This document shows, one piece after another, positions 48,196-59,681 of a stretch of 64,000 bases of DNA. The notes below the pieces were generated by a model. The model was not told where the DNA came from, searched no databases, and was given only the letters and a program-made list of their open reading frames with translations. Position 1 is the first letter of the stretch. Every line of letters begins with the position of its first letter. Source of the stretch: Cyrtodaria siliqua (lineage: Eukaryota; Mollusca; Bivalvia; Adapedonta; Hiatellidae); NCBI GenBank assembly GCA_037043455.1, contig JAWPHD010005574.1, positions 96,572 to 160,571 of the forward strand, written 5' to 3'. The translations under genes and the position numbers were made by a program.

Positions 48196-49120
48196 CATTT
48201 GATATCCTTCCAGTAATATTCCTGTGATTATCTGAACTGCTAATTTTCTCAGTATCTCAGCATGTAGTTAGCAGGTTTATGTTGGGGTTGGAGGTATTAT
48301 ATTTACAGAACTCTAGAAGGCCGGAGAAACACATAAAAAAACGTCACACTATGCTTTTATTTATTAAGGATAAGCTAAATGAAATTCATAGTTGACAGTT
48401 TAAGCCTCTAGCCTAAAGGAAGATTGGTGTTTGTTAAAGGAGTTACCCTAATCAATAAAGTATTTACTCACTACCTTGCATGGTCTACATGAGAGTTGCG
48501 GTGTTTTTTCTGAAAATTAATATACCTGTATTATGAATGGACTAGGCCCTCTGGTTTAAAATCGTCTTAAAAAGACAAACCTTTGTTTAAATAGCTATAT
48601 AATTTTATCTTTGTTTAGAAATAGTTTCAAAAAGAGCCACAAAAAATACTGAATAAAGTGCACACAGGCTATTATTCTCTTTAATAGGTGACCAGTTGCA
48701 GACTGTTGTGAAAAACTACAAATCCTATACAGTTTCAATTTTCAGAAAAACTACAACAGGTAGTAGTGTATCTTTTTTAACATGGTCAGGTTCAAAATAA
48801 TATTATCTTTAATTAGAAACCATTTACAGACCTTTGATTAAAGAATTGACAATTTCTGAACATTTTCAATTGAAAGTGGATATGTGAACTTTCGAGTTGT
48901 GAATTTGTACTTCTTAGATCTCCTCTTGCCCAAGAAATGTTGCTGTAATTACAGTTATTGTAATGTTGGTGAACAAGAAGTAGATTAATAACGTTTCTTT
49001 GTACACTCATGTTGTATGACTGTTTACATTCATGTTGTATGACTGTTATATTTTAAATAATGATGTTGTATATTTTATTTGTGATTTTGTACATGTAATG
49101 TACTGTGCTATAAATAGTTG
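48196..49120. other. non-coding stretch downstream of the kinase gene
   Basis: AT-rich, possible 3' UTR. AATAAA occurs near 48652. Two TTCATGTTGTATGACTGTT copies lie around 49008-49050. Confidence 0.4.
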
Positions 49121-49124
49121 TTCC

Positions 49125-49250
49125 TACCCAGGTGTGCACTTCAGTGTACAATGGTGCACTGTGATGCTTTATGTGTGTGCTATATACAATGGTGCACTGT
49201 GATACTTTATGTGTGTGCTGTAATGCATTGTAATGCCATTTTTGGAGCAC
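49125..49250 (+). repeat. short GGTGCACTGTGAT minisatellite
   Basis: Repeats of ACAATGGTGCACTGTGATGC and TTTATGTGTGTGCT. Related to the array 300 bp downstream by its GTGCACT core. Confidence 0.6.
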
Positions 49251-49534
49251 TTCAATGGAATATCCACAAGTACGCGAGTACCAGTGAAGTTGTAATACAG
49301 GATTGTTGCATCAGATGCATTTTTGATGTCCTTTGTTTGACATGCAGTGCGATGTATTCTTGGTGATCTGTAATACACTGCTTTGCAAGGTTAATAGTTT
49401 GCCATGTCTGATTTATTTTGTTGAGTTTATGAATCTCGACTGTTTTCATAAGTGAATTAAACTAGATTGCAAGAAATTAGTCTTTCTTTAGCATGCATTC
49501 TCTAAAAACAACATCCATTCATGCATTTTAAATA

Positions 49535-49725
49535 TCTGATGTACTGTGGTGCATATGTGGTGCACTGTAGTGCACACCTGGTGTACTGAAGTGCATTGTA
49601 GTGCACACCTGGTGTACTGAAGTCCATATCCAATGTGCTGTAATGCACACCTGGTGTACTGTAGTGCACACCTGGCATACTGTAGTGCATACCTGGTGTA
49701 CTGTAGTGCACACCTGATTCAATGT
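49535..49725 (+). repeat. GTGCACACCTGGTGTACTG minisatellite
   Basis: About nine copies of a 21-22-bp unit, GTAGTGCACACCTGGTGTACT. Frames on the minus strand are by-products. Confidence 0.8.
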
Positions 49726-50755
49726 GACCAAGGACATTTACAAGATTTTCTGATTGCTGTTAACTTCATAATGAATACGTTCAAATGTCTAAGTACATAA
49801 AAATGGTGTACTTGGGTACTAGAATGACAATATAAAAGAAGAAGCTGAACAATGTTTATCCAGCTTAATTAATTTTTCTACAATTTTTTATGCTTATTTA
49901 GGTTTATGCTTATTTAGGGAGTATAGATAAAAAAACAGCAAGCATGAAACAAAATTATGTGTTTTTAAATAGATGACAACTGAACCTGTGTTAGCCAGCT
50001 GTTATAACCACGTGTATTATGTATTTTTTTAGAATGGGGTTACACGGCTTGGAAAATGTTTTAAATCTCAGTTTGTCAATGATTGTTTATGTGATTTTTG
50101 TTATTTTTAAGACCAGTAACCTTATTTCAAAGTCATCATATTCATTTGCTTTTTAGTGTAATTTTTTTTCACAGTGCCTTTAGATTTAACTTGTAATTTC
50201 ATTGCCCATTCACTCAAATTTGTGAAAGTTCAACAAAGGAGAATTGTAACACATTTTAAAGGATACAAGGCAATCTTGATTCATAAAAAACTTGAGTCCT
50301 AAGTTTTGTTAAACACAAATTTTAAATATTTGAATTATAGAGATACATTTGTGAAAAATATCCTGTAAATAATAAAGGAAATGTCATTTCCATATTTTAT
50401 TTTTCAATATTTTAATATTTTCTAGCTGCTTCAATGTGAAACTGACATTGAATAAAAAAAATCGAGGTACCAGTCTTTTGGTAATGTCAAAGTTGTTTGA
50501 AACATTGGCACATATTTTAAACAGTAAACACAGGGAATTCTTTCTCTTAATTTTTCATTGATAATAAAGATATCCAACACTCTGCATTGTGTATCTATTC
50601 AAAATATGATCCTAAAATTTGACACATTACTGGTAAAATGTAGTTTTTTACTTGTTATTGGTGGTGAATGTGATGATTTTGAAATAGGTATTTATTTTTG
50701 CAAGTCTGTGATAAAATGTGTAAAAGGAAAACGAAATTATCTTTCTCTTTACTAC
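49726..50755. other. non-coding stretch
   Basis: AT-rich, with no coding, RNA or repeat pattern beyond scattered AATAAA. Confidence 0.45.
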
Positions 50756-51274
50756 ATTTCGCCACCTTAGAATTAAAAGGTCCTATCTGCATTTTTCATA
50801 CTTTCGAGATAAATGAATTTTAAGGTTTGAACATTTGTAACAAATCAGGGAAATACTTTACAAAGACACTTTTTGTTGCTGATATACGTTATATTCAAAT
50901 CTTCAATTACACATATATTTCATTTGTCGATAATCAATAAGTCAATAGATATAATCAATAATGTAAATAGGTCCTTTTACCACAAAGCCTTTTCAAGAAT
51001 TTTTTAGAATAAAAAGGTCCTATTTGGCAAATATGCCCTTATTTCATGAACTGATTTTCATAAAATATGTTGAAATATAGGTGTAAAAGGGTCTGTGTGA
51101 CATATAAGTCCTTTTACTATGAACATAAATACAGCATATGTTCGATAAAAGTATACGAGTAAGGGCATTATTACAGACAGTCAATGTATTCTGAGCATAC
51201 AATCAAGTATGTTTGAACAAATATATGTAGATTAATGATTTACTGTCTCTGTCTTTAAAAATCATTAATGCTAT

Positions 51275-51904
51275 TCACTCAGAATCAGAATCAGAATCAT
51301 CCATATCCGAAAATTCCGGAATGTTGTCTTTGCATTTGCTGTTTGTTGGTAGTGAAATGAAGTATCCATAAAAGTCATCTGGAATGATCCCTTTTTCGCA
51401 AAGATTTACCAAGTCTTTCTTTTTTGGGGTAGACACGGGAAGCCGTGAAGTAAAACACAGTTCCATGTCAGAATCATCTGCCGGCCACGTGTTTATTTGC
51501 ATGAAATTACCAGCTTCGAATGTATAGTTCACAAACAAAATCTAAGGATGCTCTTTCTCCACTCTGATCCAGCGCACATTCAGCCAGTTAACCTTTGTTC
51601 CAGTAATAGATGTTTGAAGATTTAGATTGAGATTCTTCACAAATGACTTGAAGTCAAGAACGTGGTCGTATCTCATAGTGACTGTGAGATATGGGTTGGT
51701 TTTCCTTGACATACATATAACAGTACTCCACTGTGAAGGCACATACACAGATGTCCTTTTCTTTGACTGTTCTATTGGTGAATGGACAGAATCATATTCC
51801 ATTTGGCTGTGACCCGACTGTAAAAACTTGTGGTTGATGGCCTTCAACTGTGGTACTTTGGTAATGTTGTACAAATATGTGGAGGTTGCTTTACGGTCTC
51901 TCAT
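51275..51904 (-). pseudogene. C-terminal part of the transposase-like protein
   Basis: Two adjacent minus-strand frames. The first (51904-51542) includes LKAINHKFLQSGHSQMEYDS then VHSPIEQSKKR and WLNVRWIRVEKEHP. The second (51538-51275) reads FVNYTFEAGNFMQINTWPAD and ends in DSDSDSE. The SGH-x-x-ME-x-D-x-x-H-x-x-IE pattern is conserved in this class and may contain the last acidic catalytic position (inference). The segment that should link it to 51891 (the rest of a DDE core) is absent, so the copy is internally deleted. The coding end lies 515 bp from the left TIR. Confidence 0.5.
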
Positions 51905-52442
51905 GTCTTTCCCTTGAAATGTCCCATGCTTTTTTCTGTCCTATGTCAAGTGTTTTACGAAAGAACTGAGAACAGACCCATTCATGTTTCTCTCCAAAAG
52001 CAAGGTGATACTGAAGTGACTTTTGTTTTCTCCCAGTTGATTTACGGCCTAATTGTGTTTTTTGTAACAACATCACAAATGAAGCATCGTTGTCGTTCAA
52101 AGTTTGGAAGGGCGTAGTACATATAAAATATTTCTTGTCGTTCAGGTTCACTAAATTTAGAACTGCATTTAAATCTACAACGGTCACAGTTCGGAGGTTT
52201 CACACGTTTCCCTTCCACAGTTTTCCCTGTCTGGAATATATATTGTTCACCTTCACATCTACTTTTCTTATGAACATTTGCTTTCCATGCACTTTCCTTT
52301 CTTTTGCTTTTTCTGCTTTAGGAGGGCTTTCGTAGTCGGCTCCCTTGTGTTGTGTAACCGGTATTTCATTTGTATTTTCTGATCTTTCAACAGTCATACT
52401 TTTGCTGGGTGTTGTATGTACAGGATTTGGTTCCTCGTTCAT
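51891..52442 (-). pseudogene. Cys-rich and CxxFFxxTLxI segments of a transposase-like protein, frameshifted
   Basis: The minus strand reads MNEEPNPVHTTPSKSM and onward to YSRQGKLWKGN. A shift then restores VKPPNCDRCRFKCSSKFSEP, with a C-x2-C-x3-C cluster, and RQRCFICDVVTK. A second shift leads to WVCSQFFRKTLDIGQKK. The pairing of such a Cys cluster with an (V)C-x-x-FF-x-x-TLxI motif is familiar from large families of repetitive, transposase-like proteins in arthropods, cnidarians and molluscs. I cannot name the superfamily safely. Confidence 0.5.
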
Positions 52443-52464
52443 TTTTGACTTTTCAGATGGCTGA

Positions 52465-53010
52465 ACTGTAGCTGATTTAGTTGCATCATAGTGTTCTTCT
52501 TGTCTTATAGACAGGTAGGCTATTTCAATGAGCTTATATGAACTGTTTTCAATCCATTCAGATGTTCATTTAATGTTAATGATTGGTGTTGCAAGGGAAC
52601 TAAAGAAATATTCTAAGGATGCTGTTATATTTATCAGCAACATATAATGGTAAACAGTCTGCAATGCTTGCATTCCAGTGACCACTTCTTCTCATATCAA
52701 AACTTCTTTTATAAATTCATCACTTTAATTTCTTTCCTCCGTACCAAATGTAACAAAAACTGAGTAGCGGTCTTTATTTTGTGTCATGTAATCACAAATC
52801 GAATGTCTAAATGTATCAATTTCCGTCAAAGCATGGTCCTGTACACTTCTCGCAACAGCAGCAAAGAAACAATTTCCATCTGAAGCAACATCTATGCGTT
52901 TCCTTTCATTACACTCAAGAAGTTGGTCTAAGCGAGCTTCGTGTAGATTTCTGGTGTGAGCCTTAAGTGATTGTAATTTTCTACTTAAAAGCATAGCTTT
53001 TTCTACGTCA
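52465..53010 (-). pseudogene. OTU-type cysteine protease domain, frameshifted
   Basis: The minus strand reads LDQLLECNERKRIDVASDGN, with catalytic-site DGNC at 52869-52880 followed by FFAAVARSV, then RHSICDYMTQNKDRYSVFV. After a stop and shift near 52725-52695 it reads MRRSGHWNASIADCLPLYVA. After several more breaks, IEIAYLSIRQEEHYDATKS holds the expected catalytic His (HYD, codons at 52485-52493). OTU domains cleave ubiquitin or related modifiers using Cys and His. The Cys and His motifs are visible in order, but the frame is broken, so the present copy should be inactive. Confidence 0.65.
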
Positions 53011-53063
53011 GTTAATTCGCTCTATATCTGTTTTCTTTTCCTCCCTTCTTTCAATCCTTTAAT

Positions 53064-54346
53064 TCATTTCTTAAGCTTTTCCAGTAACACATTCCCTTTT
53101 GACTGTCTTGGCTTTTGCTTCAACTTGGATGACTTACACACTGTTGTTTTTTTCTTCCAGGCTTTGTTACACTCACCTTTGCAGTATTTTCTTTCCTTTC
53201 CTTTTGTAAGCAATAATTCACCTGCCTCAGAATCAGTAGAATTAACATTGTCTTTATCTGGGTTGTACGATACATCCTGAGTATTGTCATCAGAAAAGAC
53301 ACTTTCTTCTTCAATCAGTTTTCTCTTTACTGGTTGCTTTGTTTGTCCTTTCAATGTTTTCGCTCGTAACTCTGCCAATGGTACATTATCATCAGATGAG
53401 CTATAATAGTCTTGGTTCGTGCCCTCGTGTGCCGGATCATTAACATCAATGTCCTCCTGTAACGGATCATTAGAACCATTTTCCGCTTGTGCCGTGTCTT
53501 CAACTTTGATTTCCTCATGTGCTAGATCATTTACAACTATTTCCTCGTGTGCCGGTTCATTTACACCAATGTCCTCATGTGCCGGATCATTTACACCAAT
53601 TTGCTCGTGTATCGGATCATTTACACCAATTTGCTTGTGTGCTGGATCATTTACACAAATTTGCTCGTGTGCTGGATCATTTACACCAATTTTCTTTTGT
53701 GCCAGATCATTATCTCCGATCTCCTCGAGTGTTTGATTAGCCTCTCCTGTAGTGATACAATTAGAGAAACATCTAGTATTCGAATATTACACACAAACTG
53801 ATTTAATTACATTTATCTATTTATTTATAGTGTACACAATTTTATTATATATTTATTTATAGTGTACACTTTTATTTATCAATTTATTTAATATATTATA
53901 AGATATCAGTAATTTTTGTTGTTTTACAAAGTTATTGGAACAGGAAAGGGAATTGTTGAATATCCCTCATATAGATTACCTGCCATGTCACTCTCAGTAC
54001 TAATACTAGCATACAACTCCTCATCTGACCATTCCCAATCACCATTGTTGTTCTGTAAGAGATTTAAGAATAGATTCAGTAGTTGGGACAGCATTAAAAT
54101 TACTTTTAGTCTTTAGTTTTAGAATTATGTTGGTGAAAAAATAGTCAATAATAATTTCAGTTTATAGCATTATGCGAACCTAAAACATTTATTGTAATGG
54201 GTAAGGTTTATAAAACTGAAATTCTTAAATAATGTGATTACATTAAACTAATTACAATATAGAACTTAGAAAACAATTTTCTTACTAGATTTAATTTGTA
54301 AAAATAAATAATTATAACATACCTTGCTTGCATAAAAATCAACCAT
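53064..54346 (-). CDS. 5' part of the transposon gene: three exons, acidic 10-residue repeats
   Basis: Exon 1 (54346-54323) reads MVDFYASK, donor GTATGT. Exon 2 (54052-53980), after CTTACAG, reads GDWEWSDEELYASISTE, donor GTAATC. Exon 3 (53746-53064), after CACTACAG, runs 226 codons to a stop. All phases agree, giving 259 residues. Exon 3 starts with about eight NDPAHEQIGV-type 10-residue repeats, then an acidic SSSDDN segment, a basic KRKLIEEES, and CKGECNKAWKKKTTVCK with four Cys. No catalytic motif occurs here. It is probably the N-terminal part of a longer ancestral protein whose OTU domain follows 70 bp later in another frame. Confidence 0.55.
53419..53740 (-). repeat. 30-bp coding minisatellite in exon 3
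   Basis: About ten copies of ATTTACACCAATTTGCTCGT plus GTGCCGGATC (plus-strand view), coding on the minus strand for NDPAHEQIGV-like peptides. Length is in phase with the gene. Confidence 0.8.
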
Positions 54347-55074
54347 ACTTCCTCATCCCTGTGCTAATTATTAGCAACATGTTAATTTTATCTATTGTGG
54401 AACAAAATAATCTCTTATCAAAACAATTCCAGGGAAATGCGACACCAAACCTGTCATCACTGAATTAATGTTTGATTAACAACATGCAAGTTTGGTAAAA
54501 CTACTTGGAATAAAAACGGCCTATATGCCAAATAGTTCCTTTTACCTCAATAGATATGAAAATCATTGAACATTGTTTGGAATAACAAGGGCCTGTTTGA
54601 CAAATGGGTCCTTTTACCACAAAACTACATACAAATACATCCTTTTACCACTAACTTATTTATGTAAAGGTAGATATGACCATTGTATTCTGACTCATAT
54701 CTGTTGCTATGACAGGAGTACAGGTTAGATAATTTTACAGGAGAAGCACATGATTAAATCAGACTGAAATATGCAAAAATCTCAATTTTGGTCAAAATGT
54801 TAGATAGGCCCTTTTAATCCTAAGGTGGCGATTTGTAAATACACATGGAACATTAAGCATCTGTCATTGTTCTCCCCCACCTCGGAGAGTGGCAGGCAAA
54901 CCCAGGGGATTACACAGCAACCAGTGCATGGTAGACTGAAATGACACCGGCAACGATAACATCGGGAATGGGAATTAGATAGACTTTCAACCCGCTCAAG
55001 AAATTACTAAAATACCGAAATATTATTTAAATTACTGCCACCCTGGCGAACTTTACTTTCGATATAGCCCCGTG

Positions 55075-55460
55075 TGGTTCAAGGGGGCCCAGTTTGGTCA
55101 CGGGGGCAAAGAATAGGGCCACTGCAGATCCCTTTGGAGGGGTAGGCAGAGGGGTAGAATCCCCCCATATTCATGTTCATTTTATCATTTTTTGTTCATG
55201 TTTATTAAAGGTCTTCATCATGATCCCTGCATTGTTGCAGGTGCCATCTCGCTCACATCAAAAGAACAATGGCAGAAAAACAATAAAAGTGGCTCCAGCG
55301 TAAATGGAGTTTCTACGATAGAATTTGCAGCAACTCTGCAGTTCAGGGTGAGAAGGTTCTAGGCCCATTTTACATATTTTATCTCGATGTACATGGAGGA
55401 TGAGCCTGGCATGTTCATGCCTGTTAGGCGCCATAAAACTTTTCATGTGTTGGTGTGCCT
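55075..55460 (+). repeat. dispersed repeat copy C
   Basis: Contains AATAGGGCCACTGCAGATCC, TTCATGTTCATTTTATC, AAGGTCTTCATCATGATCCC and the 190-bp block shared with 24690-24910. This copy shows that the family unit is at least 385 bp. Confidence 0.75.
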
Positions 55461-56215
55461 TAGGTCTCATTGCGTGATACGTATATTGTGCTGAGTGTGA
55501 AGATTTCAGTGGGAGCATCTGCATTTGTAGAGCCTGGCATTAAACATACAATTTTTAAAGTTGTTAAATTCCTCTGGTTATGACTGGCACTCCACTGGTA
55601 GTGGAAAACATATGTGGTTGTATTATAACACTAATGAGTTACTGTTTCATTATGTAAATAGTCTGGGATGAATGGTGGTTACTTTGTGTCTGATATAATT
55701 AAAACTGTTTATGCTAACCCCTCATTGTTATTATATCTGTTTGGTTAATTAATGTGATATATATTTTCTTGATGGGGGGAAAAGAAGATATTTCTTAAAG
55801 ATTTATCTCATTTTGTTTCTGTATAAAAAGGCTCTACAATATTCCTTTGTGAGCAAAGCAATGTCACAATCTATAATGATAAATAATTTATAAAGATGTC
55901 ATTTGTTACATGAGCACACACACACGCACACATGCACAAACACACACTGCAAACATTGCCATCTTACACATGCGATTACCCATACACAATACAAGCAATA
56001 GTTGCCATTTTGCCATTTTCTCTTTGTTAACATGTGATTAAGTGATTAATAATGTAGTCCGTGATTCACCATTTAGTTTAGTCTTGTATTGTTTTCACAG
56101 AGTTTACAGGGAAATTAGAGCTTGATAACGTGACGACAAATATGATAAATTATAGTACTTACTTTTAGGTCTCGGATTTGAAAAAAACAAACTTTCCTTA
56201 TAAATGTGCAGTTGA
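55461..56215. other. non-coding stretch with CA-rich microsatellite
   Basis: A (CA)n-like run with interruptions at about 55914-55950. Otherwise nothing is recognisable. Confidence 0.5.
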
Positions 56216-56405
56216 ATTGAATGGAATTGGAGTTTATAGTCGCACCAACAGCTAAGATCATATGGCGACTTTCCAGCTTCCATTGGTGGAGGACCACTAC
56301 AGGTGCCCCTCCGGGTAATTTTCGTTCACGGGCGGGCATCTGGGTAGAACCACCGACGAAATGTGCAGTTGAACTATACTGTAGAACAAAGGGAAGTAAT
56401 TGTAC
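56216..56405. repeat. probable short dispersed repeat
   Basis: GTTTATAGTCGCACCAACAG, ATGGCGACTTTCCAGCTTCC and CATCTGGGTAGAACCACCGA form a GC-richer island unlike its surroundings. Ends AATGTGCAGTTGAA recur at about 56202 and 56359, framing the block. Similar in style to mollusc SINE-like repeats. Confidence 0.4.
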
Positions 56406-58002
56406 TTTTTTTTTAAATGACATTGTTTAGTTAAATTTCCTGGTTATTTCACGCATTTTGTCATCCCACCATTGTAAAGTGACATTTTCTGTAATGTACT
56501 AACATTGGCAATACACCACCCGATCCGTCCTTTTTTCCTTCCACATTTTATTGTTATAAAAAGAAATATATGTTTAAAAATTGAATAAGCATGTCAACAC
56601 ATGAATGGTGTTTAAATGGAAGAGAAATGAGAGATGGAAATTAGAAAGAGTGCAAAGAGTTATGAATGTAGTCTCATGTATCACAAATGTTTACTTGACA
56701 CGTAAACACATTCAAATAGAAAAGTAAAATAAAAGATTAAAAGTCTTTCAAATCTGTGTTGTAGTCTATGTTCTATATGCCAGATATTACTCGTATGATT
56801 ACGAATTATAGCAAGTATCCAAGAGTGATAAATATATTACATGACAATCGCCTTGTAACCACAAACCCCTATATGACCCTAGGTGTGTTAAAGTCGACCA
56901 TGTGAATAACTTTTCACTATGTATCTATGAAGTTTGAACAAGTGCAATGCTAACAATCTCTACCCAGAGTTGTCGTTCCTTGCATACACATACTGTCAAC
57001 GTCTCACCAAATACCAAGAATCTTGGCAAACGATGAAAAAAGGTGGAAATGCAAAATTTCTTGATGACAATATTTTTCTGAATTAACTTCATATGAAATG
57101 CTTATATTTCAAAGAAAACAATTTTCGGCTTGAATGTTTTAAATATACAGTAAATTATTCTCAGGATTATATTGCGGTAGAATGAAGGTTTCTACTTTGG
57201 CATATCACTCCGCCGTCAACACTTTAAAATAGGCACCACCAAATCGTCCCCATAGCGTAACAGTACGACCATTTGCTTACCAGCACTTTCCAATATCACA
57301 TAGATCTTAACAACCTACTTAAATGAAAGTACTAACCTATACTATATATCAAAATGTAGATAATAAGTCGTGTTTCTTTCAGTTGTTTACATGTCAATCA
57401 ACGGCCGGTAGTTGGTGGTGTCACAGTGTTGAAGTTCCGTTCCTATTTTTAAATTTTAGCTATGGTCATGTGACATTATCATGTGATCGCAGGCTACTTT
57501 CTTAGACGTTGACAGAGGTCAATGTAATGGCCTCTGGGAGAGTGAACCAGAATTACATGAGTGTAAAAGTACGTCAAGGTCGACCTACATATGATTTTTA
57601 ATGTGTAGCGGTATGCCATTTAATTAGGGATACAATCTAAAAATAGTTAAACTCTTTGTAAAATGGACTCGCTCTCCTTTTAGTTGACAGCATGTAGTGT
57701 TCCCGTCCCTTCCATACTATATCAGACATATAATTCTTCCCAGATGTGTTGACTTGCATGATGATTGGGTATCGTGCCAAGATGTGCAAATAGTTCCAAA
57801 TAGTTATATGTTTGAGTTATGGCCCTTTGCTTTGGAACTTTAAAATAAATATCAACACGTTTTTGACTTTCGTATAAAAAAGTTTTATATTGAAGTTGTT
57901 GATTAAATTTATTTCTCAGACATCAGAAGCCATGTAGCTTTCAGACGTCATACATGATGTTGACATCTGCATGACAGCAATGGGTGGTTCCTTCCAAAGC
58001 TA
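56406..58002. other. non-coding stretch
   Basis: No gene recognised. CAATCTCTACCCAGAGTTGT followed by CGTTCCTTGCAT at 56955-56987 is repeated in inverse orientation at about 60477-60510, so part of this stretch belongs to another repeat. Confidence 0.4.
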
Positions 58003-58011
58003 GGTCAATAT

Positions 58012-58929
58012 TAATCCGAGTCTTCTCTGACCTTACCAGCCCTTTTTAAGATTTTTGATATTTCATCTGGCTGTGTACGGTCAGAGGAACTCCTATAGTA
58101 AAAACACGGGGATCTCCTCTCCCTCGCGGGTGAGGAACTACCCTCTTGGTTTTAAATCAATATATCTATGTAAGTATTCATTGTATTAACATTTCAAGCA
58201 TATAAACCGATTATCAATATATTTATTTACCTATCTGAACCGAAATATTTGTTTTATTAACCTTAATAAAGTTGTAACGGTCAACCGTTTCAGACGAAGT
58301 GAAAAAATATTACATTTCCAACATTTTTTATTATTCAGGTCAAATGTCACGTGATCGTGACCGGTGCGCCGATAAATATTTCCCGCAAAATTAAAAAAAA
58401 TCAAAATTGCGACAAACTTTTCCTTTTGGCACTAGCAATACTCTGAACAACATTCAATTGTTTATTTTTAAAGTTTAGACCCTAATTATGCCCCGAGAAG
58501 AGTTTGTTCCACTCCAAAAATCCCTCGATGCTGTCAGTTGATAGTGGACTTATTTGATGAGGGGAATATAAATGCCTTTACCTCTCGCGAGAATATCACG
58601 GGAATTTAATTAATATGCAAAATGACAATATGGCGGATATAGTAAATAAAAGTGTACTTCAAAACATAAATGTTTTATTGTGTCACTATCATCGATAAAG
58701 GTGCAGTTTTATCATTGCAACTTGGTATAATAAACATTAATCGGTCGATCTGTTGAGCTAAATTATCGTAAAAAATCGACCTGACACCGCAAACATCGTT
58801 GAAAGTGCATGACTGTGCATTTTTAGTAATCCCCCGGTTTTCACTATAGGAGTTCCTCTGACCCTATAGAGCCGCAAAAAAAAAAGAAGAAAAAAAAAAG
58901 GCTTTTAGGGTCAGAGAAGTCTCGGATTA
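58012..58929. mobile_element. 918-bp TIR element with perfect 9-bp target duplication
   Basis: TAATCCGAGTCTTCTCTGACC on the left and GGTCAGAGAAGTCTCGGATTA on the right are near-perfect inverses. A second inverted block, GTCAGAGGAACTCCTATAGT, sits about 60 bp inside each end. Identical GGTCAATAT flanks both sides (58003-58011 and 58930-58938). A 9-bp duplication is typical of MULE-type elements. No transposase is present. It is inserted in a tandem repeat that continues on both sides. Confidence 0.8.
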
Positions 58930-58938
58930 GGTCAATAT

Positions 58939-59680
58939 GAATTGCACTGACCCTCCTTTTCTTACTTCGTTAATTTACATTTTAGTTTTACACTTAAGTT
59001 TAAATCCATTTCCCAGACATCAGAAGCCGAAAAGACTATGTTTATGTCTACATGACAGCAACATGTTCCTCAACATCCGCGCAGTGATATGTTACTGTAA
59101 CAGAAAGGGGAAGTAACCACTGCGGGGAGTTCGCATGTTCCTACCGAAAGTAGGTCAATATGCTTGCCAGATCGGACCAGTAACACCGTAGTTGTGACCC
59201 TTGTTTTACTGAAAAATGCCATAGTCTGCCTTGTTAACACTAGCACCTCCATTTTGTATTTGATATCTGCATGAAAGCAAAACGCTCCTACATCAGTAGA
59301 TCAATGTGAATGACCTTAACCTACTGTGTTCATGAAGTCCATTCCTTACACAATAACTACCAACACGTTTTCAAATTTAGTAACACTTACATCATACACA
59401 CAACTACATTACAGCAACATGTTCCAACTATAAGTTGGTAAATGCCTACTTTGAGATACTTTGTTCAGTTACTCTATATCTCACACAATAAGAGCCAAAG
59501 TATCTAAAATGCATACGCACAGTGACATTTATACCTACATGCCAACACTATGATCCTACCAAAATGTAGACAAATGCAAATGATGACCCTTAAAAGAGCA
59601 GTCATGTCCCATGAACACATTTTGTGGTCGTAATTGAAAAATCGAGTACACTAAAAAAAAAGTGGTGCGATTGCATAGTA
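58939..59680. repeat. degenerate tandem repeat continuing around the 918-bp element
   Basis: Several loose copies of CTGCATGACAGCAA, TAGGTCAATATG and CACTGACC-like words recur at about 57960, 59050, 59270 and 59410. Positions 59157-59250 hold the inverse of the GGGCCATAAC..TACTGGTCCGATC core of the pearl-like array. Confidence 0.45.
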
Positions 59681-59681
59681 A

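Larger units (their letters stand above)
50760..54830 (-). mobile_element. 4.07-kb DNA transposon carrying an OTU-domain/transposase-like gene
   Basis: Inverted ends CGCCACCTTAGAATTAAAAG (50760) and CTTTTAATCCTAAGGTGGCG (54811-54830) match at all but a base or two and continue to CCTATCT/AGATAGG. ATTT flanks both sides (50756-50759 and 54831-54834). Subterminal copies of GGTCCTTTTACCACAAA and AAAAAGGTCCTATTTGGCAA lie inside both ends. A single minus-strand gene fills the interior (54346 down to 51275). The 4-bp flank is too short to fix the superfamily. Confidence 0.8.

Noticed and set aside
47769..48227. Frames on both strands across the TGTCCATTGGCAACT array
   Set aside because: Minisatellite by-products open on both strands.
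53419..53801. Plus-strand Cys/His-rich frames over the 30-bp repeat
   Set aside because: The minus-strand frame is longer, spliced in phase and continuous with the transposon gene; the plus frames are shadows.
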